From NCBI GenBank assembly GCA_001784175.1, contig MFPR01000028.1:131606-195605 (forward strand): DNA of 64,000 bases. The letters run 5' to 3'. Within the stretch, counting starts at the first letter, position 1. Each line of letters begins with the position of its first letter. This DNA is from Candidatus Lindowbacteria bacterium RIFCSPLOWO2_12_FULL_62_27 (GTDB lineage: Bacteria; Lindowbacteria; 2-12-FULL-62-27). Position numbers and translations under genes: made by a program. Of this stretch, positions 45,185 through 54,751 are shown in pieces. The notes under the pieces are model-generated. The model worked only from the letters and a program-made list of their open reading frames with translations, made no database searches and had not been told where the DNA came from.

Positions 45185-45562
45185 GTGGCGCGCGTGCTGG
45201 TGATCGACGATGACAAGGATACGATGCGGATCCTTGAAGCCAAGCTGACCGACGCGGGGTATCAGGTGCTCCAGGCGGCCGACGGCCGGGAAGGGTTGGA
45301 GAAGGCAAAGCTCACGAAGCCGGACCTGATTCTTCTGGATGTCATGATGCCCGAAATCGACGGTCTGTCGCTTTTGCGCCAGTTGAAGTTCGACGCGCAG
45401 ACCGACAAGATTCCGGTCGTCATCATGACGGCCAAGGGAGAGAAAATGGAGAAGTTATTTGAGATGGAGGGGGCGGAAGCGTACCTGACAAAACCTTTTG
45501 TGTTCGCCGACCTCCTCGACCGGATACGCGCGAGCCTTGGCGACAAGGCGGAGCCGTCATGA
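45185..45562 (+). CDS. Response regulator receiver domain protein
   Basis: VLVIDDDKDTMRILEAKL...PDLILLDVMMPEIDGLSLLRQLK...VIMTAKGEKMEKLFEMEGAEAYLTKPF. Confidence 0.93.
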   Translation: MARVLVIDDDKDTMRILEAKLTDAGYQVLQAADGREGLEKAKLTKPDLILLDVMMPEIDGLSLLRQLKFDAQTDKIPVVIMTAKGEKMEKLFEMEGAEAYLTKPFVFADLLDRIRASLGDKAEPS

Positions 45563-46527
45563 TCGAGGCCAAGTCCACCATCGCGGAATTTCGATCGCGC
45601 TTGAAGTCCGCCGTCGGGCGCAGGATTGTCGGCCAGGAGGAGGTGCTCGATCAGATGACGGTGGCCTTGATCGCCGGCGGGCATGTCCTCCTCATCGGTG
45701 TGCCCGGGCTGGCCAAAACGCTCATGGTTCAAAGCCTCGCCTCGGCCTGCGATCTCTCCTTTTCCAGAATCCAGTTCACGCCCGATTTGATGCCCTCCGA
45801 CATCATCGGCACGGAAATCCTCGTCGAGGACGCCGACCGGCGGAGAGAATTTCGATTCCAGCGCGGCCCGGTCTTCCATTCCATCATCCTCGCCGATGAG
45901 ATCAACCGCACGCCGCCCAAAACTCAGGCCGCGCTCCTCGAGGCCATGCAGGAACGCAAGATCACCGTCGCCGGGACCGACCATCCGCTCCCCGATCCGT
46001 TCTTCGTCCTCGCCACGCAAAATCCCATCGAGCAGGAGGGAACCTATCCGCTCCCGGAGGCGCAGCTCGACCGGTTCCTCTTTTCGATCCGCGTCGGATA
46101 TCCCGGAGAGGAGGAGGAGAAGCTCGTGTTGACGCGGGAAAGCGCGCCGGCCGACGCGCCCATCCAGCCCGTCGTTTCGCTGGAGGAGATCAAGCACTTT
46201 CAGCGGCAGGCCCGCGAAATCCTCGTCGCCGACAGCCTCGTCACCGCGGTCGTCCGCATGCTTCGCGAAAGCCGCCCCGAAGGATCGTCCATCCCCGAAG
46301 TCCGCCGCCATGTGCGGCTGGGCGTGGGTACGCGGGCCGGGACATTTCTCCTGATGGCCGCCAAGGCGCGCGCGCTTCTGGCCGACCGGCCGCACGTGAC
46401 GCCCGAGGACCTCCGCGCCGTCGCGCCGCCGGTCCTTTCGCACCGGCTCCTCATGGATTTTACGGCCGAGGCCGAGGGTGTCCGGTCGGCCCAGCTCATC
46501 GACCGGCTTCTTGATTTGTTGGCTTGA
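45559..46527 (+). CDS. MoxR-family AAA+ ATPase
   Basis: GGHVLLIGVPGLAKTLMVQSLA...FQRGPVFHSIILADEINRTPPKTQAALLEAMQE. Confidence 0.95.
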   Translation: MIEAKSTIAEFRSRLKSAVGRRIVGQEEVLDQMTVALIAGGHVLLIGVPGLAKTLMVQSLASACDLSFSRIQFTPDLMPSDIIGTEILVEDADRRREFRFQRGPVFHSIILADEINRTPPKTQAALLEAMQERKITVAGTDHPLPDPFFVLATQNPIEQEGTYPLPEAQLDRFLFSIRVGYPGEEEEKLVLTRESAPADAPIQPVVSLEEIKHFQRQAREILVADSLVTAVVRMLRESRPEGSSIPEVRRHVRLGVGTRAGTFLLMAAKARALLADRPHVTPEDLRAVAPPVLSHRLLMDFTAEAEGVRSAQLIDRLLDLLA

Positions 46528-47411
46528 CCGCGCAAGACCTCCAGACCGTTTCCCGAACCCTCTTTAACGCCGTGACCGGCTTGAAAGTCCGCCCGCGGTT
46601 CTGCCGCGCCGAGGGACCTTCGGGACTTCACCGCTCGCCCCAGCGCGGCGAGACGGTCGAATTCTCGGAATACCGCCCCTATGCGCCCGGCGCCGAACTG
46701 CGGTTTCTGGACTGGAAGCTCTACGCCCGGTGTGACAGGCTGTTCGTCAAGTCCTTTTGTGATGAACGGGCATCGAGGTTCCTCATCGTTCTCGACGACA
46801 GCCCCTCCATGGTGTATCCGCTCGAGGGATTCACCAAACTCAACCTCGCCTGCGAACTCGCCATGGGGATCGCTTACCTCGCCGCGCATCGGCAAAAAGA
46901 CGCGGTCAGACTCCTGCCCCTGTCCTCCGTTCCGGCGGGACCGAACGAACAGCATCAGGCCCTGGGCCACATGATGCTCGAATTGCAGAAAATATCGTCG
47001 TCCGCCCGGATCAGCGCGGCGGCGCGCGTTCCGTCGGGCATCGCGGACAGCCTGTCGAAACTGGAGTTTCGCCGTCCCACGACCGTCATCTTCATTTCGG
47101 ACCTCTATGAACATCCGGCCGAACTCCAGAAATTGAGTCTCCGTGCGCGCCGGCAGGGACACGAATACTGGTTTCTGCATGTGCTCTCAAAAGAAGAAAT
47201 CGCGCTTCCCTACGAATCCCTCCATAATTTTATCGACGTCGAGTCCAACCAGCGCATGCAGCTCGATCCCCGCGCCATCCGCGCACACTACAGCCGCGCG
47301 GTCCACGACCACATCTCGGCCCTCCGGACCCTGGCCGCCCACGGACGATTCGTCCTCGGCATCGTGGGCCAGGACCCGGCGGAAATATTGAAACGGCTTC
47401 TGCAGGACTAA
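46524..47411 (+). CDS. DUF58 domain-containing protein
   Basis: GPSGLHRSPQRGETVEFSEYRPYAPGAELRFLDWKLYARCDRLFVKSF. Confidence 0.92.
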   Translation: MTAQDLQTVSRTLFNAVTGLKVRPRFCRAEGPSGLHRSPQRGETVEFSEYRPYAPGAELRFLDWKLYARCDRLFVKSFCDERASRFLIVLDDSPSMVYPLEGFTKLNLACELAMGIAYLAAHRQKDAVRLLPLSSVPAGPNEQHQALGHMMLELQKISSSARISAAARVPSGIADSLSKLEFRRPTTVIFISDLYEHPAELQKLSLRARRQGHEYWFLHVLSKEEIALPYESLHNFIDVESNQRMQLDPRAIRAHYSRAVHDHISALRTLAAHGRFVLGIVGQDPAEILKRLLQD

Positions 47412-47427
47412 GGAGCCGCGAAGCAGA

Positions 47428-49362
47428 ATGATTTTCTCTTTCCCGACTCTTCTCCCATGGCTCGCGGTGGCCCTCCTGCCGTGGGTTCTGCACCTCTTTT
47501 TGTTTCGCCGGGCGGAATCCCTCTATTTCCCGTCCCTCTTTTTCCTCAAACAGTGCCATGGCTGGTCCACCCGCCTCCAATTGCGCCGGCTCCTGCTCTT
47601 GCTGACCCGCTCCGCGCTCATCCTCTACTTTATTCTTGGCATGCTCGATCCCCGCATGGAACGCGCCGCGTCGACCAACGAAGGCCGCCGGGCGGCCGGA
47701 CCCGTCCTCTTCATTCTCGACGACCGGCCGGCCATGCGGATGAAACTCCTGGCCAGAACGGAAACGCTCTTCGATTCCTACCGGCAGGCCGCCCTCGAGG
47801 AGCTGGCGCGCCGGTCCGAATCGCAGGAGGTTGCGGCGATCTCTCTCTCCGATCTCGCCCTGCGGTCGCCCATTCGATTCGGATCGCCCCGGGACGCGGC
47901 CGCAAAAATACGGAATGCATCGATCCAGTCCCTCACACCGGAAGTTGTGGCCAACCTCCGGTTCGCCCTGGACAGAGTTCACGCGCAGGTGCTGTTTTAC
48001 AGTCCCTTCCACCTCGCGCTCAAGGACCCCGACCTCTCCAGAGTCGGGCCTGCGCCGGCCTGCGAACCCAATTTCTCGCTCCTCTCCTTGAAAGCCCCCG
48101 ACCGCATCGCCCTCGGCCAGCCTCTGTCGGTCCACGGCGAGGTCACCGATTTTTACGGCCGACCGGCCGAGGTCCCTGTGCGGCTCTCGGTCGATGGCCG
48201 GGAGGCCGCGGTGACCGGCGCGGTCCGCGGCCGGGCCGCGTTTCTTTTGACGGACATCCCCGCGGGCCGCCACTGGTTGAAGGCCCAGATTGTTCGCCCG
48301 GGGTCGGACGGGTATCCCGACGACGATGCGAGGACACTGCAAATTGAGGTGGTGTCCCGCCAGTCGGTCGGATTTGTCACAGACCGACTCCCGGCGTCGC
48401 TCGATGCGGCCCTCAGAGCCTTTGAACAGCGCGATCAAACGGTGCGGGGATTGTTGAAAACGCCGCAGGATTGGGAATCGGTCCGGCGTGCCGTCGCGCT
48501 CGACCTCCGGGCAACTTCGCTCGATCTCGCCCGGAAACACGTCGAGCGCGGCAACGAGCTCGTCATCTTCGCGGATGCCTTCAAATCAAAAACGGACGCG
48601 GACCGGATCGCGGCGCTTTGGAAAATTCAGCACTACTCCGATCCCGACCTCGCCACGCTGCCAATCCACGAGCTTCTCGCGCTCGGCAACGGGCGCGCGC
48701 ATGCGCCCACAGACATCGAACCGCAGGATCCGAGGTTCGTCCAGATGGTCCGGCAGATCCGATGGGTGGCGCAGCCCTCGGACGTTGTGCTGGCGGCCTT
48801 CTCGGATGGCAGTCCGGCGGCCCTGCGCCGCGCGGTCGGCGCGGGGTCGGTGGTCATGGTCGCCTTCTCAGTGGAGGATCCCATGTTGCAAACGGACCCC
48901 GCCTATTTGTTGTTCGTCCAGAGTCTCTTGGCAGCGCCGGATCGCCCGGATGAATCGGCCGGCAAAACGCGCGTCGACGCTGTCGCAAAATATGTTGAAA
49001 TCCCCCTTCAAAAAAATTCGTCCATCCCCATCGGTGCATCCGCCCCGCAGGCGGCCGTCCGTCTGGTTTCTGAATCGTCCATGACCACCCTCACGCTCGG
49101 TTATGCGCAGGGCCGGTTCTTCGCCGAAATCCCGTCTCCCGCGCCGCCTCCGGGAATGTATCGCCTGGTCATGGGCAGCGAGGAAATGGCGACGGTATTC
49201 CTCTATCCCACGCCGCCGGATCCGCTCGCCCTTCCGGAAACCTCGAAGGAAATGCGGCGGAGCATGCCGTTCGAGTCGTTTTTCTTCTGGATCGCCGTCC
49301 TCCTCATGGCCGTCGAACTCCTGCTCCTCCGTCAAATGCGGGCCCCCGCTGATGCGGCTTGA
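47428..49362 (+). CDS. BatA-like membrane protein
   Basis: MIFSFPTLLPWLAVALLPWVLHLFLFRRAESLYFPSLFFLKQ N-terminal BatA pattern; MoxR-operon context. Confidence 0.85.
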   Translation: MIFSFPTLLPWLAVALLPWVLHLFLFRRAESLYFPSLFFLKQCHGWSTRLQLRRLLLLLTRSALILYFILGMLDPRMERAASTNEGRRAAGPVLFILDDRPAMRMKLLARTETLFDSYRQAALEELARRSESQEVAAISLSDLALRSPIRFGSPRDAAAKIRNASIQSLTPEVVANLRFALDRVHAQVLFYSPFHLALKDPDLSRVGPAPACEPNFSLLSLKAPDRIALGQPLSVHGEVTDFYGRPAEVPVRLSVDGREAAVTGAVRGRAAFLLTDIPAGRHWLKAQIVRPGSDGYPDDDARTLQIEVVSRQSVGFVTDRLPASLDAALRAFEQRDQTVRGLLKTPQDWESVRRAVALDLRATSLDLARKHVERGNELVIFADAFKSKTDADRIAALWKIQHYSDPDLATLPIHELLALGNGRAHAPTDIEPQDPRFVQMVRQIRWVAQPSDVVLAAFSDGSPAALRRAVGAGSVVMVAFSVEDPMLQTDPAYLLFVQSLLAAPDRPDESAGKTRVDAVAKYVEIPLQKNSSIPIGASAPQAAVRLVSESSMTTLTLGYAQGRFFAEIPSPAPPPGMYRLVMGSEEMATVFLYPTPPDPLALPETSKEMRRSMPFESFFFWIAVLLMAVELLLLRQMRAPADAA

Positions 49363-51322
49363 ATTTTTCGCCGACCGGCAGACCTTCATCCTCGTCCTGG
49401 TCGCCCTGGTCACGCTGGCCATGCTGGCGACGGGCTTCGTTTATCCGCGGCCGTTCTCCCGGCGTCTCTCCGCGCTGAGACTCGCCATCCTCGTCTGCTT
49501 TTTCGCGGGCGCGGTGTCCCTCACCCTCGTGTATCCGGCGCCCTTCGCCCGGTCCTCCACGCTCTTTGTCCTCGTCGACCGGTCTCTCAGTATGGATCAG
49601 AAGCTTGCGCCGGATGGAAAGACGCGCGGACAACTGCTGGACGATATTCAGGCGAAGTTGGAGGCGGCCTGTGAATCGGCGGCCATTCAGATGAAATCCG
49701 TTTATTTCGCGGAAGAGGCGTCGGATCAGTCGGCGCGGATCGGAGACCGCCGGACAACGCGCTTCTCGCCGGCGCTTTCCCTCCTCCTCGAGAAAATCTC
49801 CGCCGCCGATGGGAACCCGGCTCGAACCCGCGCCCTCTTGATCTCCGACGGCGCGGCGGCGGACGAACCCATGATCGATCCCTACCTGAGCGCGTTCGTG
49901 GGGCGCGGCGTTTCAATCGACGTCTGGTCGGTGGGCGGAACTTCGGAGGCGTCGCTTCCAAAAATTTATTTCCGTATTCCGCCTCCGCCGGTCGCCACAG
50001 TGGGCGAAAGCGTCCCGCTCGATCTGGGCGTCATGTCCCCGGCATCGGCGCGACTCACCGTTTCGGATGGCGTCAGAGTCGTCTCGGAGGCGAAATGGTC
50101 CGGACAGGCGGATCCTCCGCAGCTTTTCTTCTCGCCTCATATGCCCGGTCTCCGGCGAATGACCGTGACCGCTGAGTCGGCGTCCGGATCCTCCAAATTG
50201 AATTTCAGAATCAAGGTTCTTCCCCGCCTCCTCTTCGAAATGTCCGGCCGGCCCTCTTGGGACGCCCGGTATTTCATGGTCGCGGCCTCCGAACAACCGG
50301 CCATCCAGATTCAAGGCCGCTGGTCGGCCGCGCAACCGTCCGCCCCGGCCTCCGGCAGAATCCACGTCGTCTTCGGCGCGGCGTCGCGCCCCACCCCCGC
50401 GGACGAGCCGGTTGTGTACTGGCCGCAATCGGACATGACCGGCACGGATCGCGGGATTCGATGGCTGGGCCGCGAAGCCGGTTCGTTCTCGACCGCCCGC
50501 CCCGCTGAATCTCCGGCGCCCCAAGTGCCGGCGTCTCCGACGCCGGCCGGGCACCCGCCGTTGACGGGGCGTCAGAAAGTTTCTCTGGATTTGAGCTGGA
50601 GGGTCCTGGAGCGGTATGGCGACGGAACCGTTTTTCTCGCCGAGCGGACCGACTCCCTCGCCGCGCCGGCTTTTCTGGTCAACGGCGAAGGCGTCTGGCG
50701 CTGGTGGGTCAATCCTCTCCTGTCCCCCGCAAAGTCTCCCGCCGCCGAATACGAACGATTCCTCGACCGAGTGCTGTCCTGGGCGCGCCAGACTTCCTTT
50801 CCGCCGGCCGAACTTTTTGCGCTCCAGGAAGAGGGACAGATCGGCGCGCCGATGGATCTGATCGCGCTCTTCTCCACGCCCCAGTCGTCCGTTCCCGGTC
50901 TGAAAATTATTTCGCCCGATCAATCTGAACAGATCATCTACGGCACGGGAGGAACGACGGTCCGGTTTTCCTTCGTTCCGAAAACCCCCGGCGCATGGCG
51001 CGCGGAACTTTCAGGAGCGTCGCGGCAGCCCGTCCAGACAGAATTCGTAATTTCGGATGCGCCCTTCGACCTCACCCATCCCGAACCCCGGCCCGATCTC
51101 CTCCGGCACATCGCCGCCCGAACCGGCGGCCGGCTCCTCGCGCAGGACGAGGCCGCCTCCGGCATCCGGCAGGCGGTCGCACACTTGATGGATGCCGCGC
51201 ATTCCCCGGCGGAGCGTATCGAGGAAAAGAGAATCCGGCTGTCTCACACGCCCGCCTTCTTCCTCGCGGTCTCCCTCCTCTTCGCGCTCCTCTGGACCCT
51301 CGAATCCCGGTGGCTCCGGTGA
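49352..51322 (+). CDS. Membrane-anchored vWA-like protein
   Basis: MRLEFFADRQTFILVLVALVTLAMLATG...TLFVLVDRSLSMDQKLAP. Confidence 0.8.
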   Translation: MRLEFFADRQTFILVLVALVTLAMLATGFVYPRPFSRRLSALRLAILVCFFAGAVSLTLVYPAPFARSSTLFVLVDRSLSMDQKLAPDGKTRGQLLDDIQAKLEAACESAAIQMKSVYFAEEASDQSARIGDRRTTRFSPALSLLLEKISAADGNPARTRALLISDGAAADEPMIDPYLSAFVGRGVSIDVWSVGGTSEASLPKIYFRIPPPPVATVGESVPLDLGVMSPASARLTVSDGVRVVSEAKWSGQADPPQLFFSPHMPGLRRMTVTAESASGSSKLNFRIKVLPRLLFEMSGRPSWDARYFMVAASEQPAIQIQGRWSAAQPSAPASGRIHVVFGAASRPTPADEPVVYWPQSDMTGTDRGIRWLGREAGSFSTARPAESPAPQVPASPTPAGHPPLTGRQKVSLDLSWRVLERYGDGTVFLAERTDSLAAPAFLVNGEGVWRWWVNPLLSPAKSPAAEYERFLDRVLSWARQTSFPPAELFALQEEGQIGAPMDLIALFSTPQSSVPGLKIISPDQSEQIIYGTGGTTVRFSFVPKTPGAWRAELSGASRQPVQTEFVISDAPFDLTHPEPRPDLLRHIAARTGGRLLAQDEAASGIRQAVAHLMDAAHSPAERIEEKRIRLSHTPAFFLAVSLLFALLWTLESRWLR

Positions 51323-51978
51323 CCCTCCCGCGCGCCGTTCTCTGTCTGTGCCTCCTCCTCCTTCATGGCCCGGCCGGAGCCTCGGAACTGCCTGGCTTCG
51401 CGCGGCTCGCCTATGAGGGCGGTGGCGATTGGTACAACGACCCGGGAATATTGCAGAATCTCCATCGCTTCGCGCAAAAATCAACGGGCCTTCCCTTCGA
51501 CCTTCAGGAACCCGTCGTTCGGCTGACCGACCCGGACCTCGCGGAACATCCGTTCCTGTATCTGACGGGACACGGCGACGTCCGCCTCTCGGACGACGGC
51601 ATCGCTCGCCTTCGGGCCTTCCTCCTCGCGGGTGGGTTCCTCTACGCGGACGACGATTACGGGATGGATGAATCCTTTAGGCGGGAAATGAAAAAGGTCT
51701 TCCCGGAAAAATCATGGGTCGAATTGCCAAAATCTCATCCGCTCTTCTCGATCTTCTTCCACTTCCCCGCCGGCGCGCCCAAAATCCACAAACACTACGA
51801 AGGCCCCCCGCGCGTCCTCGCGCTCATGGAAAAAGACCGCATCCTCGTCCTCTACACCTTCGACACCAACATCAGCGATGGCTGGGCCGACCCGGAAGTC
51901 CACCAGGACCCCCCGGCCCTCAGGGAAGCGGCGCTTCAGTTCGGCGTGAACATCCTCCTCCTGCCCTTCCTGCAGTAG
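51319..51978 (+). CDS. DUF4159 domain-containing protein
   Basis: FARLAYEGGGDWYNDPGILQNLHRF...HPFLYLTGHGDVRLSDDGIARLRAFLLAGGFLYADDDYG; GTGA overlap with the upstream stop. Confidence 0.88.
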   Translation: MTLPRAVLCLCLLLLHGPAGASELPGFARLAYEGGGDWYNDPGILQNLHRFAQKSTGLPFDLQEPVVRLTDPDLAEHPFLYLTGHGDVRLSDDGIARLRAFLLAGGFLYADDDYGMDESFRREMKKVFPEKSWVELPKSHPLFSIFFHFPAGAPKIHKHYEGPPRVLALMEKDRILVLYTFDTNISDGWADPEVHQDPPALREAALQFGVNILLLPFLQ

Positions 51979-52014
51979 CCCCGGTCGCCCGGGTGTTCGT
52001 TGCTCATTGCTTCA

Positions 52015-52866
52015 TTATTTCATCGCCGATTTTTCCCTCTTGTCCTTCTCCGTCTCCCCGCCGCCTTTCCGAATGAGCTTCCACGGATGCCGGCGCACGT
52101 CCGTAGACAGCGCCTTCAGATTTTCGCTCGTCGCGTTCAGATTCTTCACGATCTCCTGGATCTCCGGCCGGTTCTCCGCGCTCATGCCTTTGAGATGGTC
52201 CGCCAGCGCCGCCAGCGACTTCGAGGACTCCTCGATCCGGCGCACCGCGGCCTCGCCGCTTTTCATCATGCCCGGAAAATGGTCCGTCCCGGCCGAGAGA
52301 TTCGTCAGAATCCGGTCGATGTCGTCCCCGTTCTCGGCGCCGATCCGGCGCAGCGTCGAAGTGAAAACGTTCAGGTCCTCCGTCAGCTTCACGATGTTGT
52401 GCGTCACCTGCCGGATGTTCCCGGAGGTCCGCTCGTCGAACATCGTCCGCACCTGATCGAAAATCCGCGACAACTGCACGGGGTCCGTCCCCCGCAGGAC
52501 CGCGCCCTCCGCCGGCGGCGTCCCGCCGGCCGCCGGCATAATTTCGACAACTTTGTCGCCCATGAATCCCGTGGACGCGATGCTGACCTCGGACGCGGTT
52601 GTGATCGGCAGGTCCCGCGGCACTCGAATTGTCGTGAGGAGCATCATCGGCGCGCCCGGCTTGATCCTGACCGATTCGACCTGCCCCACGCGGTAGCCGG
52701 CATACTGCACCGGCGAGCCGGCGCCCAGCCCGTCGACGTTGCTGAATTCCACCGTCACCGTCCGGGACGGCCCCGTAAACCGCTTGAGATTGAAAACAAA
52801 AAATGCAAACAACACGATTCCGGCGGCGATAAATAATCCGACGATAAATTCTTTACTCCGTTTCAT
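52015..52866 (-). CDS. mlaD: MlaD (MCE) family protein
   Basis: MKRSKEFIVGLFIAAGIVLFAFFVFNL...FSNVDGLGAGSPVQYAGYRVGQVESV. Confidence 0.88.
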   Translation of the reverse strand: MKRSKEFIVGLFIAAGIVLFAFFVFNLKRFTGPSRTVTVEFSNVDGLGAGSPVQYAGYRVGQVESVRIKPGAPMMLLTTIRVPRDLPITTASEVSIASTGFMGDKVVEIMPAAGGTPPAEGAVLRGTDPVQLSRIFDQVRTMFDERTSGNIRQVTHNIVKLTEDLNVFTSTLRRIGAENGDDIDRILTNLSAGTDHFPGMMKSGEAAVRRIEESSKSLAALADHLKGMSAENRPEIQEIVKNLNATSENLKALSTDVRRHPWKLIRKGGGETEKDKREKSAMK

Positions 52867-52876
52867 CGTTCACCCC

Positions 52877-53677
52877 TCACGCTTTGGAATGGCCATTCAG
52901 CATGCTCCTCACGTACTCGTCCCGGTTCCGTCGAAGCGGAATGGGGCCGTCCGGCAGGCCGTCGATGAACTGCCGGATCAGCGGGTCCAACGATTCGCGC
53001 ATGTCCGCCGGTCGGCCGTCGGCCACGACCACGCCCTCGTGCAGAAGTATCATCCGGTCGGCGACGGCGAAGGCGCTTTTCATTTCGTGCGTCACCAGAA
53101 TGGTCGTGATCTTCGTTTTCTTTGCCAGATCCAGAATCAACTGGTCGATGGCCGCCGACATCACCGGGTCCAGGCCCGCCGACGGCTCGTCCATGAACAG
53201 GACCTCCGGGTCCAGCGCCATCGCCCTCGCCAGCGCCACGCGCTTGGCCATCCCGCCGCTGATCTGCGAGGGATAGAGATCGCCGAACCCCGTCAGGCCT
53301 ACCATGTCCAGCTTCATTTTTACCATGATGTCGACGACCTTCCCGCCCAGAGTCGTATGCTCATGGATCGGAAACGCCACGTTCTCCCCGACGGTCAGCG
53401 AGCCGAAGAGCGCTCCGCCCTGGAAACAGAAACCCCACCGCTTCCGCAGCCGGTCCAGATCCTCCTCCGTCATCCGCACGATGTCCTGCCCGTTGTACAG
53501 AACCCGGCCGGCGCTCGGTTTCTCAATCCCCGACAGCACCCTGAGAAGCGTCGACTTGCCGCACCCGCTGCCGCCCATGATCACCATGGTCTCGCCCGGC
53601 GCCACTTTGAAGCTCACGCCCCGAAGCACCGCCCGCGGCCCGTACCGCTGCTCGATGCCTTCCACGGCAATGTCCAT
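52877..53677 (-). CDS. mlaF: ABC transporter ATPase, MlaF-like
   Basis: MVIMGGSGCGKSTLLRVLSG Walker A; SQISGGMAKRVALARAMALDPEVLFMDEPSAGLDPV. Confidence 0.92.
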   Translation of the reverse strand: MDIAVEGIEQRYGPRAVLRGVSFKVAPGETMVIMGGSGCGKSTLLRVLSGIEKPSAGRVLYNGQDIVRMTEEDLDRLRKRWGFCFQGGALFGSLTVGENVAFPIHEHTTLGGKVVDIMVKMKLDMVGLTGFGDLYPSQISGGMAKRVALARAMALDPEVLFMDEPSAGLDPVMSAAIDQLILDLAKKTKITTILVTHEMKSAFAVADRMILLHEGVVVADGRPADMRESLDPLIRQFIDGLPDGPIPLRRNRDEYVRSMLNGHSKA

Positions 53678-53679
53678 CG

Positions 53680-54450
53680 TCAGGCGAAATAGAACAGCGC
53701 GGTGAACAGAAGATCCGCGATGATGATCGCCACGATCGACTGCACCACGGTCTCCGTCGTCGCCGTCCCCACGCCCACGGCGCCGCCGCGCACGTAGTAG
53801 CCCTTGTAGCAGGAGATGAGTCCGATCAGCACGGCAAAGATCACGCTCTTCGCAAAGCCGGTCAGAAAATCCTTCATCACCAGGCCCTCGATCGCCACTT
53901 TGTAAAACAGGCTCGGCGCAAGATTCAGATACGCCCAGCCGATCACCAGTCCCCCCAGAATCGCGACGGCGTCGCCGATCAACGTCAGGATCGGCAGCGA
54001 AATCACCAGGCCCGCCACGCGCGGCACCAGCAGAATCCGCACGGGATTCAGCGCCATCGTCCGAAGCGCCGTGATCTCCTCTGAAACCGACATCGTGCCC
54101 AGCTCCGCCGCCACGCCGGCGCCCACACGTCCCGAGACGAGAATCGCCGTGATCAGCGGGCCCAGCTCGCGCACGACCGACACCGACACGAGCGACGCCA
54201 CGTACAGCGTCGCGCCGAACTTCGCCAACTGGTATGCCGTCTGCATCGCAAGGATCATCCCGACGAAACTGCAGATCAGACACACGATCGGCACCGACCC
54301 GATCCCCATCCGGTACACACACCGCACGACCTCCGACAGCTTCGCAAATTCCCCGCGCAACGGCCGCACCACGCCCCGGTGAAAAATCTCGCCCGCCAGC
54401 AGGCAAAACCGCCCGAACCGCTCCATGCCTTCGATGAATCTAGTCGACAA
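53680..54450 (-). CDS. mlaE: MlaE-like ABC permease
   Basis: GMILAMQTAYQLAKFGATLYVASLVSVSVVRELGPLITAILVSGRVGAGVAAELGTMSVSEEI. Confidence 0.92.
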   Translation of the reverse strand: MSTRFIEGMERFGRFCLLAGEIFHRGVVRPLRGEFAKLSEVVRCVYRMGIGSVPIVCLICSFVGMILAMQTAYQLAKFGATLYVASLVSVSVVRELGPLITAILVSGRVGAGVAAELGTMSVSEEITALRTMALNPVRILLVPRVAGLVISLPILTLIGDAVAILGGLVIGWAYLNLAPSLFYKVAIEGLVMKDFLTGFAKSVIFAVLIGLISCYKGYYVRGGAVGVGTATTETVVQSIVAIIIADLLFTALFYFA

Positions 54451-54751
54451 TCTCGAATACCTCCGTCAGATGCGCGATCTCGAATACCGCCTTCACTTCC
54501 GGTTTCATCGCCTTCAGTATCAGCCGGCCTTTTTTGGCCGTCAGCGTCTGGAGCATCTCCACCAGCGTCGCGATCCCCGACGAGTCCATGTAGGTCACGC
54601 CGGAAAGGTCCACCGTGACCTTCTTCATCCGCTGCGCCTCGGACGATTTCAAAAGATCCCGCAGTTTGGGCGACGTGTTCATGTCGATCTCGCCTTTCAC
54701 GTGGATCACGGCCTCCTCCAGCGCGGTCACTTCGCTCCTGAGCTCCATCAT
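54440..54751 (-). CDS. STAS-domain protein (anti-anti-sigma / MlaB-like)
   Basis: VIHVKGEIDMNTSPKLRDLL...VTVDLSGVTYMDSSGIATLVEML. Confidence 0.9.
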   Translation of the reverse strand: MMELRSEVTALEEAVIHVKGEIDMNTSPKLRDLLKSSEAQRMKKVTVDLSGVTYMDSSGIATLVEMLQTLTAKKGRLILKAMKPEVKAVFEIAHLTEVFEIVD

